Shown: in pieces, positions 50,866 to 60,417 of the stretch
Layout: each line of letters begins with the position of its first letter
Position numbering within the stretch: the stretch's first letter is position 1
The notes under the pieces: generated by a model
Seen by the model: the letters and a program-made list of their open reading frames with translations, nothing else
What the model was told of the DNA's origin: nothing
The model's database searches: none
Made by a program: the position numbers and the translations under genes
From: Prevotella sp.
GTDB taxonomy: Bacteria > Bacteroidota > Bacteroidia > Bacteroidales > Bacteroidaceae
NCBI GenBank assembly: GCA_017458005.1
Contig: JAFTGH010000014.1
Location: forward strand, 1-64,000
Direction of reading: 5' to 3'
Length of the DNA: 64,000 bases

Positions 50866-52187
50866 GGACGTAAACTCTGCAGTTTGATATCACGGAGAGC
50901 GTGGAGATAGTTCAATCGTTGCTCCATCGCCTTTCCCCACTCCTCGGAGAAGAGTTCGCTCACATCTAGGTCAATCTTCCATTGTCCTCGTGACTCCATA
51001 CGGTCCAACATGGTACCCAGGGTCAGGTTATTAATGTCCTCCGCAGGCATAAAAAGAGAGGTCTCCCCTTTTTCGTCATTAGTAATCTCAATGAGCAACT
51101 TGGCATCTATCAACTCATATAGCAGGTCATTGACTATACGGATGGGGATATTTGTCTCTGCCCGTAAGTCTACCGCCGTATAAGGCTTTCCACCGTCAGC
51201 GAAGCGATGACATATCCGACTCATCAGCAGGGCACATAACATCGTACGGTAGCGATAACTGATCTCTCCTGTCTCAGCATCATAATCATAATAGTCCAGA
51301 TACTGATTCGTGTAACAAAGTTCCGCACCAAGCAGACAGATCGTCCAGGATATTTGTACCCATAGCATAAACAAAGGAAGAGCGGCAAAAGAGCCGTAGA
51401 TAGCATTATATCCTGAGAGAAACAATTGCGAATGAATATAGAATATCTGCAAGCCCTGCATGGCGATACCAGCAAGGATGCCAGGTATGACGGCATTGAC
51501 TGGTTTTACATGGGTATTCGGCATGAAGATATAGAGAGCGATAAACATCGCAGACATCAGCACATAGGGAATCAGGTCTATCAAAAAACGAATAGCAGGA
51601 CCTAACATCAGGAAATCAGGCATTGAGTCGGCTATGGTCGCCATGAAGATGGAGATACCTGATGTCACCACAATGATAATAGGGAAACAGAAGAACATCG
51701 CCAGATAGTCGGTGAATGTACGGAAAATACTACGAGGTTTCTTCACCTGCCAAATCTCGTTAAATGCGTCCTCCACATTGCTGACCAGCATTAATACCGT
51801 ATAAAGCATAAACAACAAGCCGATTCCCAGGAAAATACCACTTTTCGTATGTACCAGATAACTATTGACAAAGCCTATAATGACTTCTGCCACCTGTGGC
51901 TGTGACTGGAAAGCGTCACGAAACCAGATCTCGATGTATTTGTTATAGCCGAAGCCACGGGCTATGGCAAACACAACAGCAAGTATCGGCACGATAGCGA
52001 GAAGTGTGCTATAAGTCAGTGCCGCAGCCTTTGTCAACACACGTTTGGCAGTAAAGAAGCGGATGGCTAGCACTAATTTCTTTAAAATCTCCAACATAAG
52101 GAATCTAACAGGTGAAACATCACTTGCTGTAATCCTCCACATGTCAGTCTCGAAAAACTGGATAATCTGATCTATCTTTTTTCCCAT
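50862..52187 (-). CDS. YihY/BrkB-family inner membrane protein
   Basis: From ATG 52187 the 441-aa protein has an N-terminal cytoplasmic part, six helices of the YihY/BrkB domain (about 45-300: AAALTYSTLLAIVPILAVVFAIA…SFAALPLFMLWVQISW) and a C-terminal winged-helix-like region. The older label ribonuclease BN is wrong for this family. The gene begins only 23 nt after the RNase P RNA on the same strand, with no room for its own promoter, so its mRNA probably comes from the rnpB transcript. Confidence 0.88.
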   Translation of the reverse strand: MGKKIDQIIQFFETDMWRITASDVSPVRFLMLEILKKLVLAIRFFTAKRVLTKAAALTYSTLLAIVPILAVVFAIARGFGYNKYIEIWFRDAFQSQPQVAEVIIGFVNSYLVHTKSGIFLGIGLLFMLYTVLMLVSNVEDAFNEIWQVKKPRSIFRTFTDYLAMFFCFPIIIVVTSGISIFMATIADSMPDFLMLGPAIRFLIDLIPYVLMSAMFIALYIFMPNTHVKPVNAVIPGILAGIAMQGLQIFYIHSQLFLSGYNAIYGSFAALPLFMLWVQISWTICLLGAELCYTNQYLDYYDYDAETGEISYRYRTMLCALLMSRICHRFADGGKPYTAVDLRAETNIPIRIVNDLLYELIDAKLLIEITNDEKGETSLFMPAEDINNLTLGTMLDRMESRGQWKIDLDVSELFSEEWGKAMEQRLNYLHALRDIKLQSLRP

Positions 52188-52210
52188 CGCTGTGGTCGTT
52201 AATGATAAAA

Positions 52211-52602
52211 GAAAGCACTGTCTCTGTAAGCCGGGTTCTGTTCTCCCCTTGCGAGGAGCACCTGTCATTTATCTAGTCCGTAGGTCACCCTACGGCTCAA
52301 GCATTCCACCCTCCATCGTATTACTCGGACGGGCAGCCCTCAGACGATGGTTTACATGAACTTGCAGCCCCCAGATGGAACAGCCCGTTGATCACCCAAC
52401 GGCTGGTGGTCTCTTACACCACCTTCTCACCCTTACCTCATGTCGAGGCGGTTATTTTCTTCTTCCGACACCAACTGTCACCAACTGCTTCCACTTTCAG
52501 AAGTGGGGTGCCCTCTGCTGCCCGGACTTTCCTCTCGTGCCCTTCCCTCCATCAAAAAGACAGAGGTGGTTGACACCAGCGACAGGTCGAGACACTGCTT
52601 TC
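52211..52602 (-). ncRNA. rnpB: RNase P RNA
   Basis: The 3' segment ACAGAACCCGGCTTACAG (minus, 52222-52239) is the universal RNase P RNA signature. The ends pair as P1: GAAAGCAGTGTCTC near 52602 with GAGACAGTGCTTTC at 52211-52224, one mismatch. GC-rich stem-loops throughout match a bacterial type A RNA of about 390 nt. It is the catalytic part of the enzyme that removes tRNA 5' leaders. TATCTTTG box at 52608-52615. Not a protein gene: the short ORFs across it are ignored. Confidence 0.92.
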
Positions 52603-52607
52603 GCCTG

Positions 52608-52615
52608 CAAAGATA
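52608..52615 (-). promoter_or_regulatory. -7 box of rnpB
   Basis: TATCTTTG on the minus strand, about 6 nt before the predicted 5' end of RNase P RNA. No TTTG at the -33 distance. Confidence 0.6.
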
Positions 52616-52657
52616 CAAATAAGTGAGAATAGAAAAAAATATTTCAGAAAAAATAAT

Positions 52658-52665
52658 TACCTTTG
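52658..52665 (+). promoter_or_regulatory. -7 box of the LMW phosphatase gene
   Basis: TACCTTTG at 52658-52665, ATG at 52691; divergent from rnpB. Confidence 0.5.
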
Positions 52666-52690
52666 CACCGATAAAAACATTTAGCAGCAC

Positions 52691-53188
52691 ATGAAACAAC
52701 GTATTCTGTTTATCTGTTTAGGCAATATTTGCCGCTCACCAGCGGCAGAGGGAATCTTCCAGCAACTGGTGGATGACCGTGGACTGTCCGATGATTTCCA
52801 TATCGACTCCGCTGCCATCGGTCCTTGGCATATCGGAGACTTACCAGATAAGCGAATGCGAGAATGTGGTAGACGTCATGGCTATCTTTTCAATAGCAGG
52901 GCACGCCAATTCTCATCTGATGACTTTCGGCATTTTGACCTTATTATTGGGATGGATCAGGACAATCTACGTGCTATCCGCTCTAAAGCAAAGTCAGAAG
53001 AAGACGGGAAGAAAATCCGTCTGATGGCAGATTTCCTTCGCCACCATCCTCATCATGCGACAATCCCCGACCCCTACTACGGCGTGGATAAAGACTTCGA
53101 ACTGGTCATTGAACTTCTGGAGGATGCATGTATGGGACTTTTAGATGTATTGCTTCACTCGCATAAATCAAAACCACAAGGAGAATAG
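52691..53188 (+). CDS. Low-molecular-weight protein tyrosine phosphatase
   Basis: The 165-aa protein has the P-loop CLGNICRS (Cys9…Arg15) and the late general-acid loop IPDPYYG (Asp about 130). It dephosphorylates phosphotyrosine in the cytoplasm; in many bacteria it regulates polysaccharide export or stress proteins. It is followed by greA after 2 nt. Confidence 0.94.
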   Translation: MKQRILFICLGNICRSPAAEGIFQQLVDDRGLSDDFHIDSAAIGPWHIGDLPDKRMRECGRRHGYLFNSRARQFSSDDFRHFDLIIGMDQDNLRAIRSKAKSEEDGKKIRLMADFLRHHPHHATIPDPYYGVDKDFELVIELLEDACMGLLDVLLHSHKSKPQGE

Positions 53189-53190
53189 AT

Positions 53191-53655
53191 ATGGAATATA
53201 TGTCTCAAGAAGGCTACGACAAATTGTTGGCCGAACTCCATCAATTGGAGAGTGTGGAATTGCCTCAAGTAAGAGAGGCTATCGCAGAGGCTCGTGACAA
53301 AGGGGATCTCAGCGAGAACTTCGAATATCATGCAGCCAAGCGAGAACAAGCGCGACTGCTGAGTAGAATACGTTTCAAGCAGAAAGTATTAGCAGGAGCA
53401 AGGGTTCTTGACATGTCAAGACGCAATACAGATAGTGTGCAGTTACTCTGTAAGGTAGAAATGACAAACTTGGCTAACAACAATAAGATGACCTATACGA
53501 TTGTCAGTCCTCACGAAGCAAACCTCCGCGAGGGTAAAATATCAGTAAAGTCACCCATAGCACAAGCCCTGATGAACAAAAAGGTTGGTGACATGATAGA
53601 GGTTCATGTTCCCGCAGGAACCATCAAACTGCGTATAGAGAATATCAACTTATAA
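53191..53655 (+). CDS. greA: Transcription elongation factor GreA
   Basis: The 154-aa protein has the N-terminal coiled coil (EGYDKLLAELHQLE, DKGDLSENFEYHAAKREQA) that enters the RNA polymerase secondary channel with its acidic tip (D..SEN), and a C-terminal FKBP-like domain (SPIAQALMNKKVGD). It rescues backtracked polymerase. Ends tail-to-tail with the WYL gene. Confidence 0.96.
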   Translation: MEYMSQEGYDKLLAELHQLESVELPQVREAIAEARDKGDLSENFEYHAAKREQARLLSRIRFKQKVLAGARVLDMSRRNTDSVQLLCKVEMTNLANNNKMTYTIVSPHEANLREGKISVKSPIAQALMNKKVGDMIEVHVPAGTIKLRIENINL

Positions 53656-54549
53656 ATAGAGTTGGGCGGCCTCTTGCAGGGCATCTTTGATTTTGTCAAC
53701 CAAAGATTGGGGAGATAGGACTTTCAAGCGATTGCCCCGAGAAAGGATTTGTCCCTGCAGATCAAGGGTAGGATGGAGAAATAACTCAAAGTCTGTATAG
53801 TCTTTCCCCGTGGCAACCTCCCGTTGGCTGTGATGAAGAGGCAAGTCTTTTAAGTAGTTCCACTCTGTTCCATAAGCACGAATGATGATTCGCTCTGGGG
53901 CGGCATCACCACGCACGACACCATAGCATTCACTGAAGTATTGGTCTGCGTTGAAGTCTGCATCCAAAGTAAAAGCCTCGTCAGTCACAGAGAGTTGCTT
54001 GATGCGGTCGAGTGAGAACACACTGAAAAACCCCGTATTGAAGCGAGCCAACAAATACCAACGACGGCGATATAGTTTGATACAATAGGGTGCCACGACG
54101 TATACTTTACACTCCGCCGCACTATACTTTTGATAGGTAATTTCCAATAAACGACTTTTCTTCATTGAGGTGATAATCTGTTCCATCCGCTCATCAGCCG
54201 ACGGGATAGACTCCAGCAGAATACGACTCTGAAGACCAAGGCTCTCACTAATCAGATTATTGACAGACAGCGTGGACAGCATCCATTTTTGGACACTATC
54301 CTCACGCAAGGCGTCTTCATTGCCAATATAATACTGATAACCATTCTTGCGGTCACAGTCAATATAAATACCAAAGATATCCTCAATGGCATCTTTATGA
54401 CGATTGAAAGTGCTACGAGCAAATTCCACTCCTCCGCTCATTTCCGTTTGTATCCATCGACGGTTAATCTCACGAAGTGTGATCTTACGGGCCTGGTATA
54501 TGGTATTCACCAACCAAATATATTCCTTAAATAGTGCAGGTGTTGTCAT
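53650..54549 (-). CDS. WYL-domain transcriptional regulator
   Basis: The 299-aa protein has an N-terminal winged-helix-like region (about 5-60), a WYL domain (about 135-205: ITYQKYSAAECKVYVVAPYCIKLYRRRWYLLARF) and a WCX-type C-terminus (about 225-295). WYL proteins often bind nucleic-acid fragments or nucleotides. It is divergent from purU; a perfect palindrome at 54624-54640 overlaps the purU -33 element and could be its operator. Confidence 0.88.
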   Translation of the reverse strand: MTTPALFKEYIWLVNTIYQARKITLREINRRWIQTEMSGGVEFARSTFNRHKDAIEDIFGIYIDCDRKNGYQYYIGNEDALREDSVQKWMLSTLSVNNLISESLGLQSRILLESIPSADERMEQIITSMKKSRLLEITYQKYSAAECKVYVVAPYCIKLYRRRWYLLARFNTGFFSVFSLDRIKQLSVTDEAFTLDADFNADQYFSECYGVVRGDAAPERIIIRAYGTEWNYLKDLPLHHSQREVATGKDYTDFELFLHPTLDLQGQILSRGNRLKVLSPQSLVDKIKDALQEAAQLYL

Positions 54550-54623
54550 GTCTTCATTGATTTAATTGTCCGCAAAGATACTAATAATTTTGATGAAAGC
54601 ACCCTTTCCACTTCATTTTTTGT

Positions 54624-54662
54624 CATTACCTTTGGTAATGTGAGAATTATTATGTAATTTTG
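54624..54662 (+). promoter_or_regulatory. purU promoter with overlapping palindromic operator
   Basis: TTTG (54631-54634), 20-nt spacer, TAATTTTG (54655-54662): exact consensus. The palindrome CATTACC-TTT-GGTAATG (54624-54640) is centred on the -33 element, the position for a repressor or activator site. The divergent WYL gene is the obvious candidate. Confidence 0.7.
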
Positions 54663-54689
54663 CACGTCAAAAGAATTACATAGAAAGAA

Positions 54690-55556
54690 ATGAAGAAATC
54701 AACAGCAATATTACTTCTACACTGTCCTGACCAACAGGGCATTATCTCAGAAGTGACTCGTTTTATCACAGACAATCAAGGTAACATTGTCTATCTTGAC
54801 CAATACGTAGACAAGCAAGACGGTATGTTCTTTATGCGTATCGAATGGGAACTGGAAGGTTTTCTGATTCCTCGTGAGAAGATACAAGAGTACATCAATA
54901 CCCTATATGCACAACGCTACCAGATGACTTGTAACCTCTATTTCAGCGACAAGCGTCCCCGTATGGCCATCTTCGTGTCGAAGATGAGCCACTGCCTCTA
55001 CGACTTACTGGCTCGCTGGAAGGCTGGTGAATGGGATGTGGACATCCCCTGTATCGTAAGCAACCACGAGGATTTGCGATATGTTGCCGAGCAGTTTGGT
55101 ATCCCCTATTACGTATGGAGCATCAAGAAGGACCATTCGAACAAAGAGGAGGTAGAGGCTGCCGAGATGGAGTTGTTGAAGAAAGAGCAGGTCACGTTTA
55201 TTGTCTTGGCTCGTTATATGCAGATTATCTCTGACGACATGATTGCCTCCTATCCCAATCATATCATCAACATCCACCACTCCTTCCTTCCTGCCTTTGT
55301 GGGGGCAAAACCTTACCATCAGGCATGGGAACGCGGTGTGAAGATTATCGGAGCCACTAGTCATTATGTGACAGCAGAGTTGGATGCGGGTCCTATCATT
55401 GAACAGGATGTGACACGCATCACCCACAAAGACACCCCAGAGAGTCTGGTACTGAAAGGTAAGGACTTGGAGAAGATAGTACTTTCACATGCCGTGTCAA
55501 AGCATATCCAACGTAAGATTCTAACCTATAAGAACAAGACCATTATCTTTAGTTAA
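54690..55556 (+). CDS. purU: Formyltetrahydrofolate deformylase
   Basis: The 288-aa protein has an N-terminal ACT domain (about 5-80, LHCPDQQGIISEVTRFI) and a formyltransferase-like catalytic domain with NIHHSFLPAFVGAKPYHQA and GATSHYVTAELDAGPII. It releases formate from 10-formyl-THF and so balances one-carbon units. It leads the purU-hisHAF-hisIE run. Confidence 0.95.
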   Translation: MKKSTAILLLHCPDQQGIISEVTRFITDNQGNIVYLDQYVDKQDGMFFMRIEWELEGFLIPREKIQEYINTLYAQRYQMTCNLYFSDKRPRMAIFVSKMSHCLYDLLARWKAGEWDVDIPCIVSNHEDLRYVAEQFGIPYYVWSIKKDHSNKEEVEAAEMELLKKEQVTFIVLARYMQIISDDMIASYPNHIINIHHSFLPAFVGAKPYHQAWERGVKIIGATSHYVTAELDAGPIIEQDVTRITHKDTPESLVLKGKDLEKIVLSHAVSKHIQRKILTYKNKTIIFS

Positions 55557-55558
55557 AC

Positions 55559-56140
55559 ATGAACGTTGCCATCGTAAAATATAATGCGGGGAATATCTAT
55601 TCCGTGGTCAATGCCTTGAGACGACTGGGCATTGAGCCGTTGTTGACGGACAATGCCGAACAGTTAAGGACTGCCGACAGGGTCCTGTTCCCTGGACAAG
55701 GAGAGGCACGTGGCGCTATGGAATACCTGAAGGCGCGTCGACTGGATGAGGTCATTCGTTCGTTACGACAGCCAGTGTTAGGTATTTGCGTAGGACAGCA
55801 GTTACTTTGTAAGCACTCCGAGGAAGGTAATGTAGACTGTATTGGCATCTTCGATGCAGAAGTGAGGCGTTTCCATCCCAAGCGCCATGAGGACAAGGTG
55901 CCCTGTATGGGTTGGAATCGTCTGACAGACGTAAAGAGTCCGCTTTTTGTGGAGGACACCTATGTGTATTTCGTACATAGTTATTACGTACCTTTCTGTG
56001 CCGACACAGTAGCCACGGCTGACTACATCCTACCCTACTCCGCTGCCCTCCAAAAGGAAAACTTCTACGCCTGTCAGTTTCATCCTGAGAAAAGCGGCAC
56101 GGTGGGCGAACAAATCATCAAGAAATTTCTGGAACTATGA
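55559..56140 (+). CDS. hisH: Imidazole glycerol phosphate synthase, glutaminase subunit
   Basis: The 193-aa class I amidotransferase has the nucleophile in LGICVGQQLL (Cys77), oxyanion FPGQGEARGAM, and the His-Glu pair in FHPEKSG. It supplies ammonia to HisF in histidine synthesis. Begins 2 nt after purU and overlaps hisA by 4 nt. Confidence 0.96.
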   Translation: MNVAIVKYNAGNIYSVVNALRRLGIEPLLTDNAEQLRTADRVLFPGQGEARGAMEYLKARRLDEVIRSLRQPVLGICVGQQLLCKHSEEGNVDCIGIFDAEVRRFHPKRHEDKVPCMGWNRLTDVKSPLFVEDTYVYFVHSYYVPFCADTVATADYILPYSAALQKENFYACQFHPEKSGTVGEQIIKKFLEL

Positions 56141-56862
56141 TAGAATTAATACCGGCAATCGATATCATTAACGGACAGTGTGTTCGCTTGACCAAAGGCG
56201 ATTATGACCAGAAAACGGTCTATCACGACTCCCCCGCCGAGGTGGCTCATGAGTTCGAGGAGATTGGTTTTCGACGTCTTCACGTCGTCGACCTTGACGG
56301 TGCGAAATCCAAACATATCGTCAATAGTTCTGTACTCCGCCATATCACGACAGCAACGAACATGCAAGTGGATTTTGGTGGAGGCATCAAGTCTGATGAG
56401 GATATCGAGACGGCTTTTGCCAACGGTGCCGCAATGGTCACGGTTGGTTCTATTGCCGTCACCCAGCCTGACCTGTTTTTCTCATGGTTGGAAAAATACG
56501 GGGCAGAGCGTATGATTCTCGGTGCTGATGTGCGTCATGGCAAAATCAGTATCAACGGGTGGAAAGAGGACTCCTCGGAAGAACTTTTACCCTTCCTTCA
56601 GAAATACATCGATGCTGGAGTACGTAATGTGCTCTGTACGGAGATTTCCAAAGACGGAACCCTACAAGGTCCCGCTATCGAACTATATAGTCAAGTGATG
56701 GAGGCATATCCCCAGTTGCACTTGATAGCCAGTGGCGGCGTGTCAAGCATGGAGGATATCCAAGCACTCGACAAGGCTGGCATCCCTGCTGTCGTTTTCG
56801 GGAAGGCAATCTATGAAGGTAAAATCAATCTAAGAGAACTATGGGACTGGCAAAACGCATAA
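56137..56862 (+). CDS. hisA: ProFAR isomerase
   Basis: The 241-aa TIM barrel shows [62 protein letters not shown], the catalytic ADVRHGKI and [11 protein letters not shown]. Catalyses the Amadori rearrangement of the fourth step of histidine synthesis. Overlaps hisF by 22 nt. Confidence 0.96.
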   Translation: MIELIPAIDIINGQCVRLTKGDYDQKTVYHDSPAEVAHEFEEIGFRRLHVVDLDGAKSKHIVNSSVLRHITTATNMQVDFGGGIKSDEDIETAFANGAAMVTVGSIAVTQPDLFFSWLEKYGAERMILGADVRHGKISINGWKEDSSEELLPFLQKYIDAGVRNVLCTEISKDGTLQGPAIELYSQVMEAYPQLHLIASGGVSSMEDIQALDKAGIPAVVFGKAIYEGKINLRELWDWQNA

Positions 56863-57629
56863 TACCTTGTCTGGATGTGAAAGACGGAGAGACCGTAAAA
56901 GGCACTAACTTCGTCAATCTCCGCCCCGCTGGTGACCCCGTGGAATTGGGGAAGGCATATAGTGTGCAAGGAGCCGACGAACTCGTGTTCCTCGACATCA
57001 CTGCCTCTTTCGAAGGGCGCAAGACCTTCACGGAGATGGTGACCCGTGTCGCCCAAGAGATTAATATTCCCTTCACGGTAGGTGGCGGTATCAATGAACT
57101 TGCCGATGTGGAGCGATTGTTATATGCTGGCGCCGATAAGGTCAGTATAAATAGTGCGGCAATCCGTCATCCAGAACTCATCGACGAGATTGCCTCTCGT
57201 TTTGGTAGTCAGGTGTGTGTGTGTGCCATTGACGCCCGTCTTGATGAGGATGGCATTCCCGCTGGCACGTCAACCCATAGCCTTTGGCACTGCTATCTGA
57301 AAGGTGGTCGTGAGCGCACAGAGCGAGGGCTCTTTGAATGGGCTCATGAGGTTCAGGAACGTGGTGCTGGGGAAATACTCTTCACCAGTATGAACCACGA
57401 CGGTACCAAGAATGGCTATGCCAATGAGGCGTTGCGCGAACTTGCCGATAGCCTCTCAATTCCTATCATCGCCAGTGGAGGAGCAGGCAAAATGGAACAT
57501 TTCAGGGATGTTTTCCTCGAAGGACATGCGGATGCAGCACTGGCAGCATCAGTCTTCCACTTCGGAGAGATTCCCGTTCCGCAGTTAAAACAATATTTAG
57601 CAAATGAAGGTATTAATGTAAGACTATGA
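56841..57629 (+). CDS. hisF: Imidazole glycerol phosphate synthase, cyclase subunit
   Basis: The 262-aa TIM barrel has [22 protein letters not shown] (catalytic Asp), [41 protein letters not shown] (second catalytic Asp) and [11 protein letters not shown]. Forms the synthase with HisH. An insert around [17 protein letters not shown] is seen in several Bacteroidetes HisF proteins. Confidence 0.96.
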   Translation: MGLAKRIIPCLDVKDGETVKGTNFVNLRPAGDPVELGKAYSVQGADELVFLDITASFEGRKTFTEMVTRVAQEINIPFTVGGGINELADVERLLYAGADKVSINSAAIRHPELIDEIASRFGSQVCVCAIDARLDEDGIPAGTSTHSLWHCYLKGGRERTERGLFEWAHEVQERGAGEILFTSMNHDGTKNGYANEALRELADSLSIPIIASGGAGKMEHFRDVFLEGHADAALAASVFHFGEIPVPQLKQYLANEGINVRL

Positions 57630-58273
57630 AGATAGATTTCGAAAAGATGGGGGGACTCGTCCCCGCTATTATACAGGATGCGACGACGAAGAACGTTCTC
57701 ATGCTGGGCTTCATGAATGAAGAAGCCTACCAAAAGACGGTGGAGACAAAGCATGTCACATTCTGGAGTCGCACCCGTCAGACTCTTTGGACGAAAGGTG
57801 AGACTTCCGGACACTTTCTGAATCTCGTCAGCATGCAGATCGACTGCGACAACGACACGCTATTGGTGAAGGTTCATCCCATTGGACCAACCTGCCATAC
57901 TGGTACTGATACTTGTTGGGGTGAAGACAACGATATGAATCCCCTGCTCTTCCTTTCGGAACTGCAAGATTTCATCAACAAGCGCAAAGAGGAGATGCCA
58001 GAAGGCTCATACACGACGAAACTCTTCCGCGACGGAGTCAACAAAATAGCCCAGAAGGTGGGAGAAGAGGCTTTGGAGACCGTTATCGAGGCAACAAACG
58101 GCACCAACAACCATCTTGTATACGAGGCAAGTGACCTACTATACCATCTGTTGGTACTATTAACGGAGAAAGGACTGCGTATTGAGGATGTTGCCACAGA
58201 GTTACAGAAACGCCACGACCCAGAGTGGGATAAGAAACGACGTGAGGCAAAAGCCAACGGAGAGATGAAATAA
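57626..58273 (+). CDS. hisIE: Bifunctional phosphoribosyl-AMP cyclohydrolase / PRATP pyrophosphohydrolase
   Basis: The 215-aa fusion has an N-terminal HisI domain ([55 protein letters not shown]…GPTCHTG) and a C-terminal HisE domain ([25 protein letters not shown]). Steps two and three of histidine synthesis. Overlaps hisF by 4 nt. Confidence 0.96.
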   Translation: MKIDFEKMGGLVPAIIQDATTKNVLMLGFMNEEAYQKTVETKHVTFWSRTRQTLWTKGETSGHFLNLVSMQIDCDNDTLLVKVHPIGPTCHTGTDTCWGEDNDMNPLLFLSELQDFINKRKEEMPEGSYTTKLFRDGVNKIAQKVGEEALETVIEATNGTNNHLVYEASDLLYHLLVLLTEKGLRIEDVATELQKRHDPEWDKKRREAKANGEMK

Positions 58274-58290
58274 TAAAAACATATACTACC

Positions 58291-59046
58291 ATGCTCATAG
58301 ATTATCAGAAGGCAAATATCTATCAGAAAGATGGAATCCTCGTTTTGAAGGAGGTGGACTTCCACGTTGACGAGGGAGAGTTTATATATATTATCGGTCG
58401 TGTGGGTGCTGGTAAAAGTACCCTGCTGAAGACACTCTATTTCGAATTAGATGTCGACGAGGCAGAGAATGCTTTTGTGCTGAATCACGACTTACGTGGC
58501 TTGAAACGTAAATATATCCCAGCACTACGCCGACAAATGGGTATCATCTTCCAGGATTTCCAGTTACTCAGCGACAGGACTGTGCATGACAATCTCGCTT
58601 TTGTGTTGAAAGCCACAGGATGGAAAGACAAAGAGGAGATAGAAGAGCGCATCAGTGACGTGCTGGAGGATGTGGAGATGCAGGATTTTGCCGACCGGTT
58701 CCCCCATGAACTTTCTGGTGGTGAGCAACAACGTATCGCCATTGCCCGTGCGATATTGAACAAGCCCAAAATCATTATCGCTGACGAACCGACTGGTAAT
58801 CTTGACCCGGAGACGGCAACCAACATCATTAGTTTGTTACGTCAGGTCACCCAAATGGGTACTGCTGTAGTGATGACGACCCACAACATTCCTCTACTGA
58901 AGGACTATCCTGGCATCGTATATCGTTGTATTGACGGTCACGTGGAGGAAATCACCAACGACTATAACAAGATAGCAGCCTACGAGCAGGAGAATGAGCC
59001 AGAAGAGATTCGAAAAGTAGACTACTCTTCTCGTGAGGACATATAA
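58291..59046 (+). CDS. ftsE: FtsE-like ABC ATPase
   Basis: The 251-aa ATPase has Walker A GRVGAGKSTL (36-45), Q-loop IFQDFQLLSD, signature LSGGEQQRIAIARA, Walker B IIIADEPTGNLD and switch His in MTTHNIPLL. The sequence pattern is FtsE-like; the partner FtsX is not adjacent. FtsEX regulates peptidoglycan hydrolases at the septum. An acidic/Lys C-terminal extension of about 25 residues is present. Confidence 0.85.
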   Translation: MLIDYQKANIYQKDGILVLKEVDFHVDEGEFIYIIGRVGAGKSTLLKTLYFELDVDEAENAFVLNHDLRGLKRKYIPALRRQMGIIFQDFQLLSDRTVHDNLAFVLKATGWKDKEEIEERISDVLEDVEMQDFADRFPHELSGGEQQRIAIARAILNKPKIIIADEPTGNLDPETATNIISLLRQVTQMGTAVVMTTHNIPLLKDYPGIVYRCIDGHVEEITNDYNKIAAYEQENEPEEIRKVDYSSREDI

Positions 59047-59077
59047 AGGAAAAATAAGAAATAAAAATAAGAGCACT

Positions 59078-60397
59078 ATGAAAGTAATGAAATTTGGCGG
59101 TACTTCGGTAGGAAGCCCAGACCGCATGAAAGAAGTCACGAAACTGGTCACCAAGTCAGGTGAGTCTGTTTTCGTCGTGTTATCAGCAATGTCGGGAACG
59201 ACCAATTCCCTGGTCGAGATCTCCGACTATCTCTACAAGAAGAATCCTGAGGGTGCCAATGAGGTTATCAATACTTTGGAGAAGAAGTACATGAGGCATA
59301 TTGACGAACTCTACTCCACTAAAGAGATGAAGGACACGACTCGTGATTTCATTGTCAACGAGATGAACTACCTGCGCTCGTTCACCAAAGAACTCTTCAC
59401 CTCTTTTGAGGAAAAGAGTATTGTGGCACAAGGTGAGATGATGTCTACCAATATGGTGGTTAACTACATGAAGGAACAGGGTATCAATGCCGTGTTGCTC
59501 AATGCCCTTGACTTTATGCGTACCGACAAGAACTCGGAGCCAGACCCAACCTATATTCGTGAGAAACTGAAGGCCATCATGGAAAACAACGAGGGGCAGC
59601 AAGTTTACATCACCCAAGGATTTATTTGCCGTAATGCCTACGGTGAGATTGACAACCTGCAGCGTGGTGGCTCTGATTATACCGCTTCTCTGGTTGGTGC
59701 CGCTCTCAATGCTGAGGAGATACAGATATGGACAGACATCGATGGCATGCACAATAATGATCCCCGTGTAGTTGACAAGACGGCTCCCGTTCATCAGTTG
59801 CATTTTGAAGAGGCTGCGGAACTTGCCTATTTCGGTGCCAAGATCCTGCACCCCACCTGTGTACAACCTGCGAAATACGCAGGTATTCCTGTCCGTCTGC
59901 TGAACACGATGGATCCTGACGCAGAGGGAACCACTATCAGTAATCAGACAGAATACGGTAAGATCAAGGCTGTTGCCGCCAAGGACAATATCATTGCCAT
60001 CAAGATAAAGTCAAGTCGTATGCTACTTGCCACTGGTTTCCTACGCAAGGTCTTTGAGATTTTCGAGAGTTACCAGACCCCTATCGACATGGTATGTACC
60101 TCAGAGGTTGGTGTCTCCATGTCTATCGACAATTCTGCCCACTTAGGCGAGATCGTGGACGAACTCAAGAAATACGGAACAGTAACGGTAGATACGAATA
60201 TGTGTATCATCTGCGTCGTGGGTGACCTTGACTGGTCGAATATCGGTTTTGAGACACTCACCTTGGACGCCATGAAGAACATTCCCGTTCGTATGGTCAG
60301 TTATGGAGGCTCCAACTACAATATCTCCTTCTTGATTCGTGAGGAGGATAAGAAGCGTGCCCTTCAGAGTCTGAGTGATACCCTATTCAACAAATAA
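59078..60397 (+). CDS. lysC: Aspartate kinase
   Basis: The 439-aa enzyme starts MKVMKFGGTSVGSPDR at ATG 59078 (an upstream in-frame ATG overlaps ftsE and is less likely). It has GGSDYTASLVGAALNAEEIQIWTDIDGM in the kinase domain and a C-terminal ACT pair (IKIKSSRMLLATGFLRKVFEIFESY, VRMVSYGGSNYNISFLI) for feedback control. First step of the aspartate family; followed by lysA. Confidence 0.95.
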   Translation: MKVMKFGGTSVGSPDRMKEVTKLVTKSGESVFVVLSAMSGTTNSLVEISDYLYKKNPEGANEVINTLEKKYMRHIDELYSTKEMKDTTRDFIVNEMNYLRSFTKELFTSFEEKSIVAQGEMMSTNMVVNYMKEQGINAVLLNALDFMRTDKNSEPDPTYIREKLKAIMENNEGQQVYITQGFICRNAYGEIDNLQRGGSDYTASLVGAALNAEEIQIWTDIDGMHNNDPRVVDKTAPVHQLHFEEAAELAYFGAKILHPTCVQPAKYAGIPVRLLNTMDPDAEGTTISNQTEYGKIKAVAAKDNIIAIKIKSSRMLLATGFLRKVFEIFESYQTPIDMVCTSEVGVSMSIDNSAHLGEIVDELKKYGTVTVDTNMCIICVVGDLDWSNIGFETLTLDAMKNIPVRMVSYGGSNYNISFLIREEDKKRALQSLSDTLFNK

Positions 60398-60417
60398 TAT
60401 CCTAACAACACAACACA

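Noticed and set aside
52375-52699. Short frames across 52.4-52.7 kb
   Set aside because: This is RNase P RNA; the ACAGAACCCGGCTTA signature and P1 pairing decide.
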